Shown here: positions 40,988 through 49,101 of the stretch, piece by piece
Layout of the letters: every line of letters begins with the position of its first letter
How positions within the stretch are numbered: the stretch's first letter is position 1
From: Nocardia sp. NRRL S-836
GTDB taxonomy: Bacteria > Actinomycetota > Actinomycetes > Mycobacteriales > Pseudonocardiaceae
Assembly (NCBI RefSeq): GCF_001279525.1
Contig: NZ_LGDY01000001.1
Coordinates: forward strand, 1 to 64,000
Reading direction: 5' to 3'
DNA: 64,000 nucleotides
Made by a program: the position numbers and the translations under genes
The notes under the pieces: model-generated
The model's database searches: none
What the model was told of the DNA's origin: nothing
The model's input: the letters and a program-made list of their open reading frames with translations, nothing else

Positions 40988-41019
40988 CATGTCGAGACCG
41001 CGGGCGGTGTCTCGACATG
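40988..41019. promoter_or_regulatory. Symmetric divergent promoter, ECF42 type
   Basis: CATGTCGAGAC (40988-40998) and GTCTCGACATG (41009-41019) form a perfect inverted repeat. On each strand it reads TGTCGA, 17 bases, CGAC, which matches the -35/-10 pattern I recall for ECF42 sigma factors. One copy points to the DGPF/sigma unit (start 40943), the other to the SnoaL-like gene (start 41058), so one palindrome can drive both directions. Confidence 0.7.
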
Positions 41020-41057
41020 GGTGTGTCAGTCACTTTCTGGTTCTGGAGGTTTTCGCG

Positions 41058-41501
41058 ATGACCGCCACGTTGGCGCATGAGGAGATCCTGGCGTTGTTCA
41101 CCGACCTGGAGGAGGGCATGCGGGACCGCTCTCCCGAGCGGGTCGTGGCCCGTTACGCGGATGACGCTGTGACGTGCACGCTCGCGCCGCCGTTGCGGCA
41201 CACGGGTCTGGCCGCGCGTGATCCGGAGGCGCTGGCGGGGTGGATGGCCGGGTTCACCGGGCCGATCACGGTGGAGCACCGTGACCTGGAGGTCGCGGTG
41301 TGCGGTGACGTGGCGTTCGTGCACGGGCTGGCGCGGATGGCGGCGGTGCCGGTCGGCTATCCGGAGGGGTTCTCGCTGTGGATGCGCGTGACGGTGGGGC
41401 TGCGGCGGCGGGACGGGCGGTGGCGGGTGACGCACGAGCACCAGTCGGTGCCGTTCCACATGGACGGGTCGTTCCTGGCGGCCACGGATCTGCAGCCCTA
41501 G
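41058..41501 (+). CDS. SnoaL-like (NTF2-fold) protein
   Basis: A 147-residue protein of the NTF2-like superfamily. EEILALFTDLEEGMRDRSPERVVARYADDAV, then GWMAGFTGPITVEHRDLEVAV, then FSLWMRVTVGLRRRDGRWRVTHEHQSVPF match SnoaL/ketosteroid-isomerase-like small proteins. ATG at 41058 is 7 bases after GGAGGT. Its promoter seems to be the plus-strand half of the ECF42 palindrome, so it is likely part of the sigma factor's regulon. Substrate unknown. Confidence 0.85.
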   Translation: MTATLAHEEILALFTDLEEGMRDRSPERVVARYADDAVTCTLAPPLRHTGLAARDPEALAGWMAGFTGPITVEHRDLEVAVCGDVAFVHGLARMAAVPVGYPEGFSLWMRVTVGLRRRDGRWRVTHEHQSVPFHMDGSFLAATDLQP

Positions 41502-42085
41502 TAGACCCGGACGATGCGGCCGGTGCCGTGCTCGACGCAGTCGAGGTAGTGGGTGAGGACCTCGTCGACCGGGATCGGCCGCAGTGCGGGGAACCGGTCG
41601 GCGTGGGTGTCGCCGATCATGCCGGGGCTGACGGCGTTGATCCGCATCGAGCGGGGCAGTTCGATGGCCGCGGACAGCACGAAGCTGTGCAGGGCGCCGC
41701 TGATGACGCCGCCGCCGGTGACACCGGGGGACGGCTGGTCGGCGAAGATGCCCGAGGTCAGGGTGAACGAGGCGGCGTCGGCGCAGTGGTGCTGGCCGGT
41801 GAGCACGAGGTCGGCCTGGCCGAGGAACTTGGCCCGCATGTTCTCGGCCAGCTGCTGTGCGGTCAGCGTCGCGAACTCGTCCAGCGCGCCGTGCGCGGCC
41901 ACGCACACCACCGCGTCGACGGCGCCGACCTCGCGGTACAGGGCCTCGATCGTCGCGTGGTCGGTCAGGTCGACGTGCACATCGCCCGAGGTGCGTGCGG
42001 CGGTGACGACGTCGTGACCGCGGGAGCGCAGGGCGGCGGCGAGCGGGGCGCCGAGCGTGCCGGTGCCGACGACGAGGGCCCTCAT
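41498..42085 (-). CDS. Short-chain dehydrogenase/reductase-like protein
   Basis: A 195-residue SDR-type Rossmann protein. ALVVGTGTLGAPLAAALRSRGHDVV is the NAD(P)-binding start, then VDLTDHATIEALY, VDAVVCVAAHGALDEF (NAG-type strand), FTLTSGIFADQPS and MRINAVSPGMIGDTHADRF. The Tyr-x-x-x-Lys catalytic pair is not obvious (GALHSFVLSAAIELP at that place), so it may be a non-classical or short form. It overlaps its upstream regulator gene by ATGA, hence is co-transcribed with it. Confidence 0.82.
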   Translation of the reverse strand: MRALVVGTGTLGAPLAAALRSRGHDVVTAARTSGDVHVDLTDHATIEALYREVGAVDAVVCVAAHGALDEFATLTAQQLAENMRAKFLGQADLVLTGQHHCADAASFTLTSGIFADQPSPGVTGGGVISGALHSFVLSAAIELPRSMRINAVSPGMIGDTHADRFPALRPIPVDEVLTHYLDCVEHGTGRIVRVY

Positions 42086-42921
42086 CGGACGGCTCCCTGG
42101 GCCAGCAGGGTGAGGGCGTCGGCGGCCGGGGTGCCGGGACGGGCGTGGAACAGGCCGAGCTGCTGGTCGTCGCCGGGCAGGCTGACCGTCTCGTTGGACA
42201 GCCGCACGTACCCGACGACCGGGTGGTCGAGCTCGCGGACGTAGTGCGAGCACGTCCGCACCGGGCGGCGGGCCCACAGGCGGGCGAACTCGGGGCTGTC
42301 GGCGGCGAGCCGGCCCAGGAGCTGCTGCAGCAGCGGGTCGTCGCGGTGGCGTGCGGCCGCGTGGTGCAGGGCGGCGACGGTGACCTGGGCCTTGGCGTGC
42401 CAGTCGCGGTACAGGGCGCGGTGGTGCGGGTCGAGGAACAGCATGCGGGCGAGGTTGGGCCGCACCCGCTGGTCGGGGGCGCCGGGGTCGAGGTGGCCGG
42501 CGAGCAGTGCGTGGCCCAGCGGGTTCCAGGCGAGCACGTCGGCGCGGTGGTCGAGCAGGATCGCCGGTGTCGTGGTCAGTGCGGCGAGCAGGTCGCGGAC
42601 CTCCGGGCGTGGTCTGGTCCTGCGGGCGCGCGGTGTGGCGGGCCGGGGTGGTGCGGCCAGCAGCCGCAGGTGGTCGTGCTCGGCCGGGTCCAGGCGCAGC
42701 GCGGTGGCGAGCGCGTCGAGGACGGCGGGGGAGGCGCTGGTGCTGACGCCCTGTTCGAGGCGGGTGTAGTAGCCGACGCTGACGCCGGCGAGCTCGGCGA
42801 GCTCTTCGCGGCGCAGGCCGGGGACGCGGCGGTGGGTCAGGCCGGGCCGGATGCCGGCCGCGTCGGGGGTGAGGCGTTCGCGGCGGCTGCGCAGGAAGCC
42901 GCCGAGGTCGGTCGTGTCGAT
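42082..42921 (-). CDS. Helix-turn-helix regulator, MmyB type
   Basis: About 279 residues from the GTG at 42921 (an upstream in-frame start at 42963 is possible). Xre-type helix-turn-helix: LGGFLRSRRERLTPD, VPGLRREELAELAGVSVGYYTRLEQG, LDALATALRLDPAEHDHLRLLA. The C-terminal MmyB-like domain has TTPAILLDHRADVLAWNPLGHALLAGHLD, LARMLFLDPHHRALYRDWHAKAQVTVAALHHAAARH and VRELDHPVVGYVRLSNETVSLPG. MmyB/SDR pairs like this one are common in actinobacteria; the regulator probably controls its own operon. Confidence 0.87.
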   Translation of the reverse strand: MDTTDLGGFLRSRRERLTPDAAGIRPGLTHRRVPGLRREELAELAGVSVGYYTRLEQGVSTSASPAVLDALATALRLDPAEHDHLRLLAAPPRPATPRARRTRPRPEVRDLLAALTTTPAILLDHRADVLAWNPLGHALLAGHLDPGAPDQRVRPNLARMLFLDPHHRALYRDWHAKAQVTVAALHHAAARHRDDPLLQQLLGRLAADSPEFARLWARRPVRTCSHYVRELDHPVVGYVRLSNETVSLPGDDQQLGLFHARPGTPAADALTLLAQGAVR

Positions 42922-43001
42922 CACCGCTTCATCGTGGCGCGGTTCGCCGGCGGCTGCCTGCACCTGCCGGGGACACCTTCCCGGCCGGGTCTTGGAATGC
43001 G

Positions 43002-43041
43002 CCGGGGCCCGGACCGTGCAGGGGTGCGGTCCGGGCCCCGG
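43002..43041. terminator. Strong hairpin terminator after the M4 protease gene
   Basis: A perfect 15-base stem, CCGGGGCCCGGACCG (43002-43016) with its complement at 43027-43041 and a 10-base loop, lies 21 bases past the protease stop codon and before the MmyB-type regulator. It should end the protease transcript. Confidence 0.8.
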
Positions 43042-43061
43042 TTCTCACTGGCGGGTTCTCA

Positions 43062-44585
43062 CTACTTGACGTTCACCGCGGCCCAGGCCCGGTTGACCGC
43101 CGCGTACTCCGGCGACGAGGCGCCGTAGAGGTCGGCCGCGGCGGCGAGGGTGCCGGTGCGGGCGGCGGCGTACCTGGTGCTGGAGGTGAACTTGGTGGTC
43201 AGCGCCCGGTACCAGATCTTCTCGGCCTTGGCGCGGCCGATGCCGGTGACGGGCTGGTTGTCGACGGTGGGGGAGTTGTAGGTGACGCCGTTGATCGTCT
43301 TCTGGCCGCTGCCCTCGGCGAGCAGGTAGAAGAAGTGGTTGGCGATACCGGAGGAGTAGTGCACGTCGACGTTGCCCGCGGAGGAGGTCCAGTAGTCGAG
43401 GCTGCGGCCGTCCTTGGAGGGCTTGTCCATGTAGCGCAACGGCGTGCCGTCGCCGCGGATGTTGATCTCCTCGCCGATCAGGTAGTCGCCGACGTCGGAG
43501 GAGTTGGCGGCGTAGAACTCGGTGGTGGAGCCGAAGATGTCGCTGGTGGCCTCGTTGAGGCCGCCGGACTCACCGGAGTAGACCAGGCCCGCGGTCGCGG
43601 AGGTGACGCCGTGCGACATCTCGTGCGCGGCCACGTCCAGGGAGGTCAGCGGGTTGCGGTTCTGCGCGCCGTCGCCGTAGGTCATGCAGAAGCAGGAGTC
43701 GGTCCAGAAGGCGTTGCTGTAGTTGCTGCCGTAGTGGACCTTGCTCAGCGCGCCCACGCCGTTGTTCTTGATGCCGTTGCGGCCGTGGACGTTCTTGTAG
43801 TAGTCCCACGTCTGCGCGGCGCCGTAGGCGGCGTCGACACCGGCGGTGGCCTTGTCGGTGTAGGTGCCGTTGCCCCACCTGTTGTCGGCGTCGGTGAACA
43901 GCGTGCCGGTGCCGGTGCCGTTGTTGAGGTTGTTCACCGCCTGGTTGCCGCGGGCGGGGTCCTTGAGCTGGAACACCGTCCCGGACTGGGTGGTGTTCAG
44001 CGTGACCGTGCCGCTGAAGGTGGACTGGCCGGTGCCCTCGGCGACGTGGACGTCGTCGTAGGACAGCAGCGTCTGCCCGGTGCGGGCGTCGGTGAACGTG
44101 TGCAGCACGCTGGGGGTCTGGTCGGCCTTCACCGAGTGGGTGACGCTCTCCCACGCCAGCACCGGGGCGCGGTCGAGGGCGAACACCACGAGCGTGGCGT
44201 CGGACTTCGCGGCCGGCGCGGCGGTGTCGAGGCCCGCGAGGGTGGCCTCCGACGCCTTCGTGACACCGGTGACCTTCCCGGCCTTCTGCTCGACGACGAG
44301 GTCACCGCCGACGACCTTCAGGCCGTTGAGGGTGCGGTCGTAGCGGATGTGGGCCGTGCCGTCGGCGTCGCGCACGACGTCACGGGGGACCAGCCGCTCA
44401 CCGCCGGACAGACCGAGCGCCGAGGAGATCGTCCCCGCCTGCTCGGCCGCCACCTGCAGTGCTTCGGACTTGGCGAGCAACGGGTTCACCGGCTGCGGTG
44501 CCGCGTTGGCTCCCAGGGTTCCGGCGGAGGCAAACGCCGCCGCCGTCACCAGGGCAGTGGTGATGCCCAAGGTCTTGCGCTTCAT
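43062..44585 (-). CDS. Secreted M4 family metalloprotease (thermolysin type)
   Basis: A 507-residue preproenzyme. Signal peptide MKRKTLGITTALVTAAAFAS ending near AxA at about residue 29, then a propeptide (FTP and PepSY-like, to about residue 205) with GLKVVGGDLVVEQKAGKV. The mature protease has the zinc motif HEMSH at 321-325 with Glu322 catalytic and GGLNEATSDIFG with Glu345 as third ligand, then DVHYSSGIANHFFYLLAEG with the substrate-binding His. The end AAADLYGASSPEYAAVNRAWAAVNV is typical for this family. It is secreted and should degrade peptides outside the cell. Confidence 0.95.
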   Translation of the reverse strand: MKRKTLGITTALVTAAAFASAGTLGANAAPQPVNPLLAKSEALQVAAEQAGTISSALGLSGGERLVPRDVVRDADGTAHIRYDRTLNGLKVVGGDLVVEQKAGKVTGVTKASEATLAGLDTAAPAAKSDATLVVFALDRAPVLAWESVTHSVKADQTPSVLHTFTDARTGQTLLSYDDVHVAEGTGQSTFSGTVTLNTTQSGTVFQLKDPARGNQAVNNLNNGTGTGTLFTDADNRWGNGTYTDKATAGVDAAYGAAQTWDYYKNVHGRNGIKNNGVGALSKVHYGSNYSNAFWTDSCFCMTYGDGAQNRNPLTSLDVAAHEMSHGVTSATAGLVYSGESGGLNEATSDIFGSTTEFYAANSSDVGDYLIGEEINIRGDGTPLRYMDKPSKDGRSLDYWTSSAGNVDVHYSSGIANHFFYLLAEGSGQKTINGVTYNSPTVDNQPVTGIGRAKAEKIWYRALTTKFTSSTRYAAARTGTLAAAADLYGASSPEYAAVNRAWAAVNVK

Positions 44586-44951
44586 GAACGCTCCTTGTTC
44601 GCACACAGGGGGAGCTCGATCCGGCGTTACAGGGGTGCCGGACCGAACACCGTGGAACAGCCCGGCCTCCGTTCGATGACCGGGCGTGGCGATCGTATTG
44701 CGCAGAGTGCATGGGTCCATTCACTCCCAGAATGCGAGACCAGTTCACAATTTGGGCTGATCCGCTGGTCACGACGCCGGGATTTGTCCGAATGGTGGAA
44801 CAAAACGGCAGCTCAACCACCATGGAAACGCGGCGGAAACAGACGGCGCCGCTCATTCCGACGGCGCAGCGCGCTATTCCGTTCAGCGCAGCCCTACCGG
44901 CGGGGATGGTGTTTACAGTTAACGCGATGATCTGAGACCTGGGTCACAGGT
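44586..44951. other. Intergenic region upstream of the M4 protease
   Basis: About 365 bases with lower GC than its neighbours (especially 44700-44930). It should carry the protease promoter. GGAGC near 44610 is too far to matter; a ribosome site AAGGAGC lies 6 bases before the protease start. No gene, tRNA or clear palindrome was found. Confidence 0.45.
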
Positions 44952-46070
44952 TCACAGTCCCAGGCGGGTGACCGCGTTGTCCTCCAGCGGGTTCGCGGTC
45001 CGGATGTAGCGGTGCACCGTGCGCGGGTTCGTCCACCGGCCCTGCCGCATGATCTCCCGGTCGCTCGCCCCGCCCAGCGCCGCCTGCGTCGCGAACCCGG
45101 CCCGCAGCGAATGCCCGCCGAACAGGTCCGGATCCAGCCCCGCCCGCACCGCGTACCGCTTCACCAGCTCCGCCACCGCACGCCCCGACATCGCCCGCGC
45201 GCCCACACCGCCGTGCCGGTTGATCACCGGGAACACCGGCCCCGTGCGCTGCGTGCCCCGGTAGCCGTGACAGCGGTGCAACCCCGTGTCCGCGGGCACC
45301 CGGCCCTCCAGCACGTCGGCCCAGTCCGCGAACGCGCACACCGGGCACGTCGGCCGCCGGCTCCCGCGCGGCAGCACCACCGTCTGCTGGTGCCGTCCCG
45401 TCTGGTCGGTCTTCGTCGTCCCCAGCGCGATCAGCAGCAACGGCTCGTGCGTACGTGGGTCGACATCGACCGTCACGTCCTCGAACTCGATCGCCGCCAG
45501 CTCGCTGCGCCGCAACGCCCCCGCGAACCCCACCAGCAACAGCACCGCGTCCCGGGCCCGCGCCGGACCCTCCTGCGGCCGCTCGGCCAGCAACGCCTCC
45601 AGCGTGTCGAGCAGCACCGGCCGCTTGCGCCGCGGCTGCGCCTTGCGCGAGCGCCGGACACCACGCAACGTCAGCCGCACCACATCACTGCGCGTCGGAC
45701 TCGGCAACCCGTTCGCCGCGTGCACCGCCGAGATCGCCGCCGACTTGCGCTCCAGCGTCGAGGCCCCGAACGCCGGCGACCCGTCCTCGCGCACCGTGTC
45801 CGCCGCGGCCGCCAGGTACACCGCCACGTCCAGCGGATCCGCCGGCAACGCCTGCCTGCCCTCCGCCGCACACCACCCGGCCCACGCGATCCAGTCCGAC
45901 CGGTACGCCCGCACCGTGTTCGGGGACTGGGCGTTGCGCAGATACGTCGCCAGCGACGCCGCCTGCTCGTCGTCGAACCGCGCCCGCACCGCCGCCAACG
46001 CCTCGGTGTCCACCAGCACCGACGCCGACACCCGCACCAGCGCGTTCTGGACGGGCTCCGGCAAGCTCAC
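44952..46070 (-). CDS. Tyrosine recombinase/integrase
   Basis: About 372 residues from the GTG at 46070. The N-terminal SAM-like core-binding part reads SLATYLRNAQSPNTVRAYRSDWIAWAGWC. The catalytic part has the first Arg in GFAGALRRSELAAIEFEDV, the HxxR motif in GGHSLRAGFATQAAL, the third motif MRQGRWTNPRTVHRYIR with the Tyr nucleophile. A zinc-like CPVCAFADWAD insert lies in between. The chemistry residues are intact. It carries no adjacent tRNA, excisionase or replication gene, so it may be a stand-alone chromosomal recombinase of the kind widespread in actinobacteria rather than a current element's integrase. Confidence 0.9.
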   Translation of the reverse strand: MSLPEPVQNALVRVSASVLVDTEALAAVRARFDDEQAASLATYLRNAQSPNTVRAYRSDWIAWAGWCAAEGRQALPADPLDVAVYLAAAADTVREDGSPAFGASTLERKSAAISAVHAANGLPSPTRSDVVRLTLRGVRRSRKAQPRRKRPVLLDTLEALLAERPQEGPARARDAVLLLVGFAGALRRSELAAIEFEDVTVDVDPRTHEPLLLIALGTTKTDQTGRHQQTVVLPRGSRRPTCPVCAFADWADVLEGRVPADTGLHRCHGYRGTQRTGPVFPVINRHGGVGARAMSGRAVAELVKRYAVRAGLDPDLFGGHSLRAGFATQAALGGASDREIMRQGRWTNPRTVHRYIRTANPLEDNAVTRLGL

Positions 46071-46219
46071 ACCCGCGATCCTAGCCCTCTGATCAACTCC
46101 GCCGCCTCCCGCGACGCACCGCCCCAGCCTCGGCGGCACACCGGCCTGGATTTGGGCGGGGGTACCGCGACAACCTCACCCCGCAACCCCGCGCCACGGC
46201 CGATCTCGCCCGCCGCACG

Positions 46220-46597
46220 TCAGCCTGCGCGGGTCGGGCTGCACGCGTCGGCGTGGACCGGTCGGCGCGGGGCGGGGCGGTCGGCGCGGGGCGGCAGGTG
46301 GACGTGGCCCGGCGGCGCGGGAATGCCGCTCGGCCACGAAGTCCCGTCACCGCGTGGAACCGCCTGCGCACGCCTCCGCGTCCTTTGTGGAGCGACTCTC
46401 GCGCCGCGCCGAACAGCTCCGCGATCCGCGCGAGCGACCCGTCTCGGCGAATGCGTGCCCCCGCTCCGCTCGGTGTGCACTCCGAGCGCCACCTGCTGGG
46501 CCATCGTTCCCGACGGGAAGCCCAACGCCCGCTGCTTGCCCGCAGCCGCGCTATCCGCTGCTCCAGCCCGGCGAGCGCCGCAACGGAGTCGCAACAA
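46220..46597 (-). pseudogene. Decayed small helix-turn-helix gene
   Basis: In one minus frame there is VAALAGLEQRIARLRASSG; in a second MAQQVALGVHTERSGG; then, again in the first, LARIAELFGAARESLHK. These join into a likely small regulator (coiled start plus helix-turn-helix IAxIAELFGxARESLY) broken by at least two shifts. No intact start-to-stop version exists. This fills most of the 46071-46600 gap. Confidence 0.4.
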
Positions 46598-46600
46598 CCC

Positions 46601-46981
46601 TCAGGTGCGGCCCGCCAGCGCGGAGAACCGCTCGTCCAGTTCCGCCTCGTCCGCCACGAACCACAGCTGACGCCCCTGGTTCGACTCGTGCACGAAGTCC
46701 CGCAACGCCGTGCTGCCCGCCACGTGCTCGCTGATGTCCCCGACCACGACCATGCCGAAGCCGTACTGCTGGATCTTCTGCACCACCGCACCCGCCACCC
46801 GCGTGCGCAACCGGAAGAAGTCCTCCGTCAACCGCGCCGTCGGCACCGCGATCCACGCCACGTCCTGCCCCCACAGGGTGCCGATCAGGTCGACAGCGGC
46901 CTGCTCGTCCGCGATCGGCGGGCCGTCCGGGGCACACATCAGGACCGTCACACCATGGCGGGTCCCCACAACATCAGACAT
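46601..46981 (-). CDS. DUF4180 family protein
   Basis: A 126-residue protein with IADEQAAVDLIGTLWGQDVAWIAVPTARL, FFRLRTRVAGAVVQKIQQYGFGMVVVGDIS and FVHESNQGRQLWFVADEAELDERF, the usual blocks of DUF4180. The family is cytosolic with a mixed alpha/beta fold; no function is known to me. The ATG at 46981 is preferred over upstream starts because homology begins there. Confidence 0.8.
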   Translation of the reverse strand: MSDVVGTRHGVTVLMCAPDGPPIADEQAAVDLIGTLWGQDVAWIAVPTARLTEDFFRLRTRVAGAVVQKIQQYGFGMVVVGDISEHVAGSTALRDFVHESNQGRQLWFVADEAELDERFSALAGRT

Positions 46982-47173
46982 GCCGAGCAAATTAGCCGCG
47001 ACCAGCGCCCGCCGTCGCGCGGAATAACCCGCCCAGGTCCCGCTGCCGGCGGAACGGCTCCCACCCACTCCCTGCTTCCGCCCAGCGGCAGCCAGCGCCG
47101 TTACTCCCGCGACACGCTCCACCGGATCGCGCTGATCCGCATCACGCGCCCGCATCCCGTCCGGTCGCCGCAT

Positions 47174-47276
47174 GCGCCTGGCACCCGCTGCCGCACGCGC
47201 CTGGCGCCGCGTACTTGCCTGGCACCCGCTGCCGCATCCGCGTGGTGCCACGCAAACGCCTGGTGCCCGCTGCCGG
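47174..47276. repeat. 41-base tandem repeat, about 2.5 copies
   Basis: GCCTGGCACCCGCTGCCGCA begins at 47174 and again at 47215, and a variant GCCTGGTGCCCGCTGCCGG begins at 47256: an exact 41-base period. The units in between are less well kept. It lies in the non-coding gap (46982-47333) ahead of the methyltransferase. Confidence 0.65.
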
Positions 47277-47333
47277 GTTCCGCCGAGGACCCGCTCGGCA
47301 CCGCCGCGGCCCGCCACCGCTACTGTCCGGACC

Positions 47334-48224
47334 GTGCCCGTGCTGGAGATCTCGGATCTGATCATCGCCCGCGATCCCGTCACCGGCGCCCGCCTGCCCG
47401 TCCGCCGCGACCACGTCATCGATCAGCTGACCGCCGCCGGCGACCACCGCGCCGCCAGGATCGTCGCCCGCATCCCGGTCCGCGGCGAGCACCTCGACCC
47501 GCACGCGGTCGACCGGCTCCTCGTCCGCGTCCACACCGAACTGCAGCGCCTCACCGAAGAACTGCACATGGCACAACGCTTCGCCGAACTGCTCGTGCCA
47601 CTGCTCGACGTGCTGCGCGCCCACGGCCACCGCCCGCGCGTGGTCGACATCGGCTGCGGACTCGGCTACGTCGTGCGCAGCCTCGCCGCCTCCCAGGTGC
47701 TCGGCCACGACGTCGACCTCGTGGGCGCCGACTTCAACCCCGCACTGGTCGCCGAAGCCACCCGCCTGGCCGCACTCGAGAACCTCCCGTGCACGTTTGT
47801 CTGCCAAGACGCCTTCGCCCTGGCCGAACAGGCCACCGTCTACCTGTCGTGCGGCGTGCTGCACCACATCCCGGTCGACCGGCTGCCGGACTTCTTCGCC
47901 GCCCAGCACCACGCCCAGGCGTTCGTGCACTACGACATCGCCGCCACCACCCTCGCCCCGTTCGGCGCCTGGCTGTTCCACCGCGCCCGCATGCGCGAAC
48001 CGCTGGGCCGCCACGACGGCGTGGCCAGCGCCCGCCGCGCCCACCCCGACGACGTGCTGCGCGCGGCCGCGCGGATCGACGGCATGGACACGTTCCTGTT
48101 CGAACCACCCCGCCACACCAACCCGTTCTGCGCCTCCATGCGCCCCGTCGTCGGCCTCGCCCCCGCGCTGACCGCCGAGTTCCGCACCGCACTCGGCCGC
48201 CGCGCGAAAGGCCTCGTCCGGTGA
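47334..48224 (+). CDS. SAM-dependent methyltransferase
   Basis: About 296 residues from the GTG at 47334. PRVVDIGCGLGYVVRSLAAS is the SAM-binding motif I, VDLVGADFNPALVAEATRLAA motif II, CTFVCQDAFAL and VYLSCGVLHHIPVDRL later motifs. A helical N-terminal part of about 100 residues (LTEELHMAQRFAELLVPLLDVLRAHG) precedes the fold. The acceptor substrate is unknown. The stop overlaps the start of the small membrane protein (GTGA), so the two are translated together. Confidence 0.85.
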   Translation: MPVLEISDLIIARDPVTGARLPVRRDHVIDQLTAAGDHRAARIVARIPVRGEHLDPHAVDRLLVRVHTELQRLTEELHMAQRFAELLVPLLDVLRAHGHRPRVVDIGCGLGYVVRSLAASQVLGHDVDLVGADFNPALVAEATRLAALENLPCTFVCQDAFALAEQATVYLSCGVLHHIPVDRLPDFFAAQHHAQAFVHYDIAATTLAPFGAWLFHRARMREPLGRHDGVASARRAHPDDVLRAAARIDGMDTFLFEPPRHTNPFCASMRPVVGLAPALTAEFRTALGRRAKGLVR

Positions 48225-48790
48225 CCGTGACAAACACAGCCGCGGCCGCCGGCGTGGCCGCAGACGCGAGCACATTCGCGACCGTGGGCACCATCGCGGC
48301 CGCGCTTGCCGTCGTCGGCCTGGTCGACGCCGCGTTCGCCGGATTCCGCGCCTGCACCGGCCGCGACGCCCGCATCGACAAACGCGCCCTGCACCGCCAG
48401 GCCGCCCGCCGCGGACTCGCCGTCGGCACGCTCTGGCTCACGGCCGTCGCCCTCGTCGCACTGGCCGCCCTGGCAGCCGACCTCACCACCCACACCGGCG
48501 AACTGGTCGCCGCCGGCACCCGCATGCTGCAGGTCCTGACCCCCTACGCGGCGGTCGTGGCCCTCTCGCTCATCGCCTACTGGGTGCTGCCGATGCGCGA
48601 GAGCACGTTCGTGATCCTCGTCGGACTCGGACCGATGACGCTCGCCCGCCCGCTGGTCGTGCTGTCCGCCGTGACCTGGGCCGTGGCCGGATCGGGTGAC
48701 TGGCTCGTGTGGACGGTCGCGCTCACGTCCGGGCTCGGCGTACTGGCCGTGGAACCGGTGGTGCACCACCGCTGGTACCGCCCGGCCTGA
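48221..48790 (+). CDS. Small membrane protein
   Basis: A 189-residue protein with five or so hydrophobic helices: TIAAALAVVGLVDAAFAGF, LWLTAVALVALAALAADL, LTPYAAVVALSLIAYWVLP, LVVLSAVTWAVAGSGD and WTVALTSGLGVLAVEPVV. Between the first two is a basic loop RDARIDKRALHRQAARRG, probably facing the cytosol. Not recognised. Its coupling to the methyltransferase gene suggests a joint function, perhaps in modifying or moving a lipid-like compound. Confidence 0.7.
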   Translation: MTVTNTAAAAGVAADASTFATVGTIAAALAVVGLVDAAFAGFRACTGRDARIDKRALHRQAARRGLAVGTLWLTAVALVALAALAADLTTHTGELVAAGTRMLQVLTPYAAVVALSLIAYWVLPMRESTFVILVGLGPMTLARPLVVLSAVTWAVAGSGDWLVWTVALTSGLGVLAVEPVVHHRWYRPA

Positions 48791-48897
48791 ACCACCCACC
48801 TGGCCTTCTACGCGCGGGCGGCCCCTGCCACCCAGCCTTCTACGCGCGCGCGGCCTGAACCGCCCGCCTGGCCTTCTACGGGCGCACGGTCTGAACC
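48786..48897. repeat. Imperfect short repeats after the membrane protein gene
   Basis: CCTTCTACGCGCG-like units begin at 48804, 48836 and 48872, each within a longer, less exact CCACCTGG/CCGCCTGG context. They fill most of the gap before the terminator hairpin at 48904. Confidence 0.5.
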
Positions 48898-48903
48898 GGG
48901 CGC

Positions 48904-48935
48904 GGGGCGAAGGCCAGGCGGGCGGCCTTCGCCCC
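48904..48935. terminator. Hairpin terminator
   Basis: GGGGCGAAGGCC and GGCCTTCGCCCC form a perfect 12-base stem with an 8-base loop, downstream of the methyltransferase/membrane protein unit. Confidence 0.7.
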
Positions 48936-49101
48936 ACGCCCGGAAGACGCGCATGGCAACTAGGACCGCCGACGCGCGACAGTGCCCGCACGCGGTGCGG
49001 CGTGACCGCGTGTGCCCGTCTGTGGTGGCGCCCGCATCCGCCCGTGCCACGCACGAAAATCCGCAGGCGCCGCGACGGCACACCGTCGTACGGTCGCGTC
49101 C

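Noticed and set aside
44952..46070. Tyrosine recombinase as the integrase of a second island
   Set aside because: No tRNA, attachment repeat, excisionase or replication gene lies nearby, and the surrounding genes look chromosomal.
47174..47276. Possible CRISPR array
   Set aside because: Repeat units have a 41-base period without unique spacers, and only two to three copies exist. No cas gene is present in the window.
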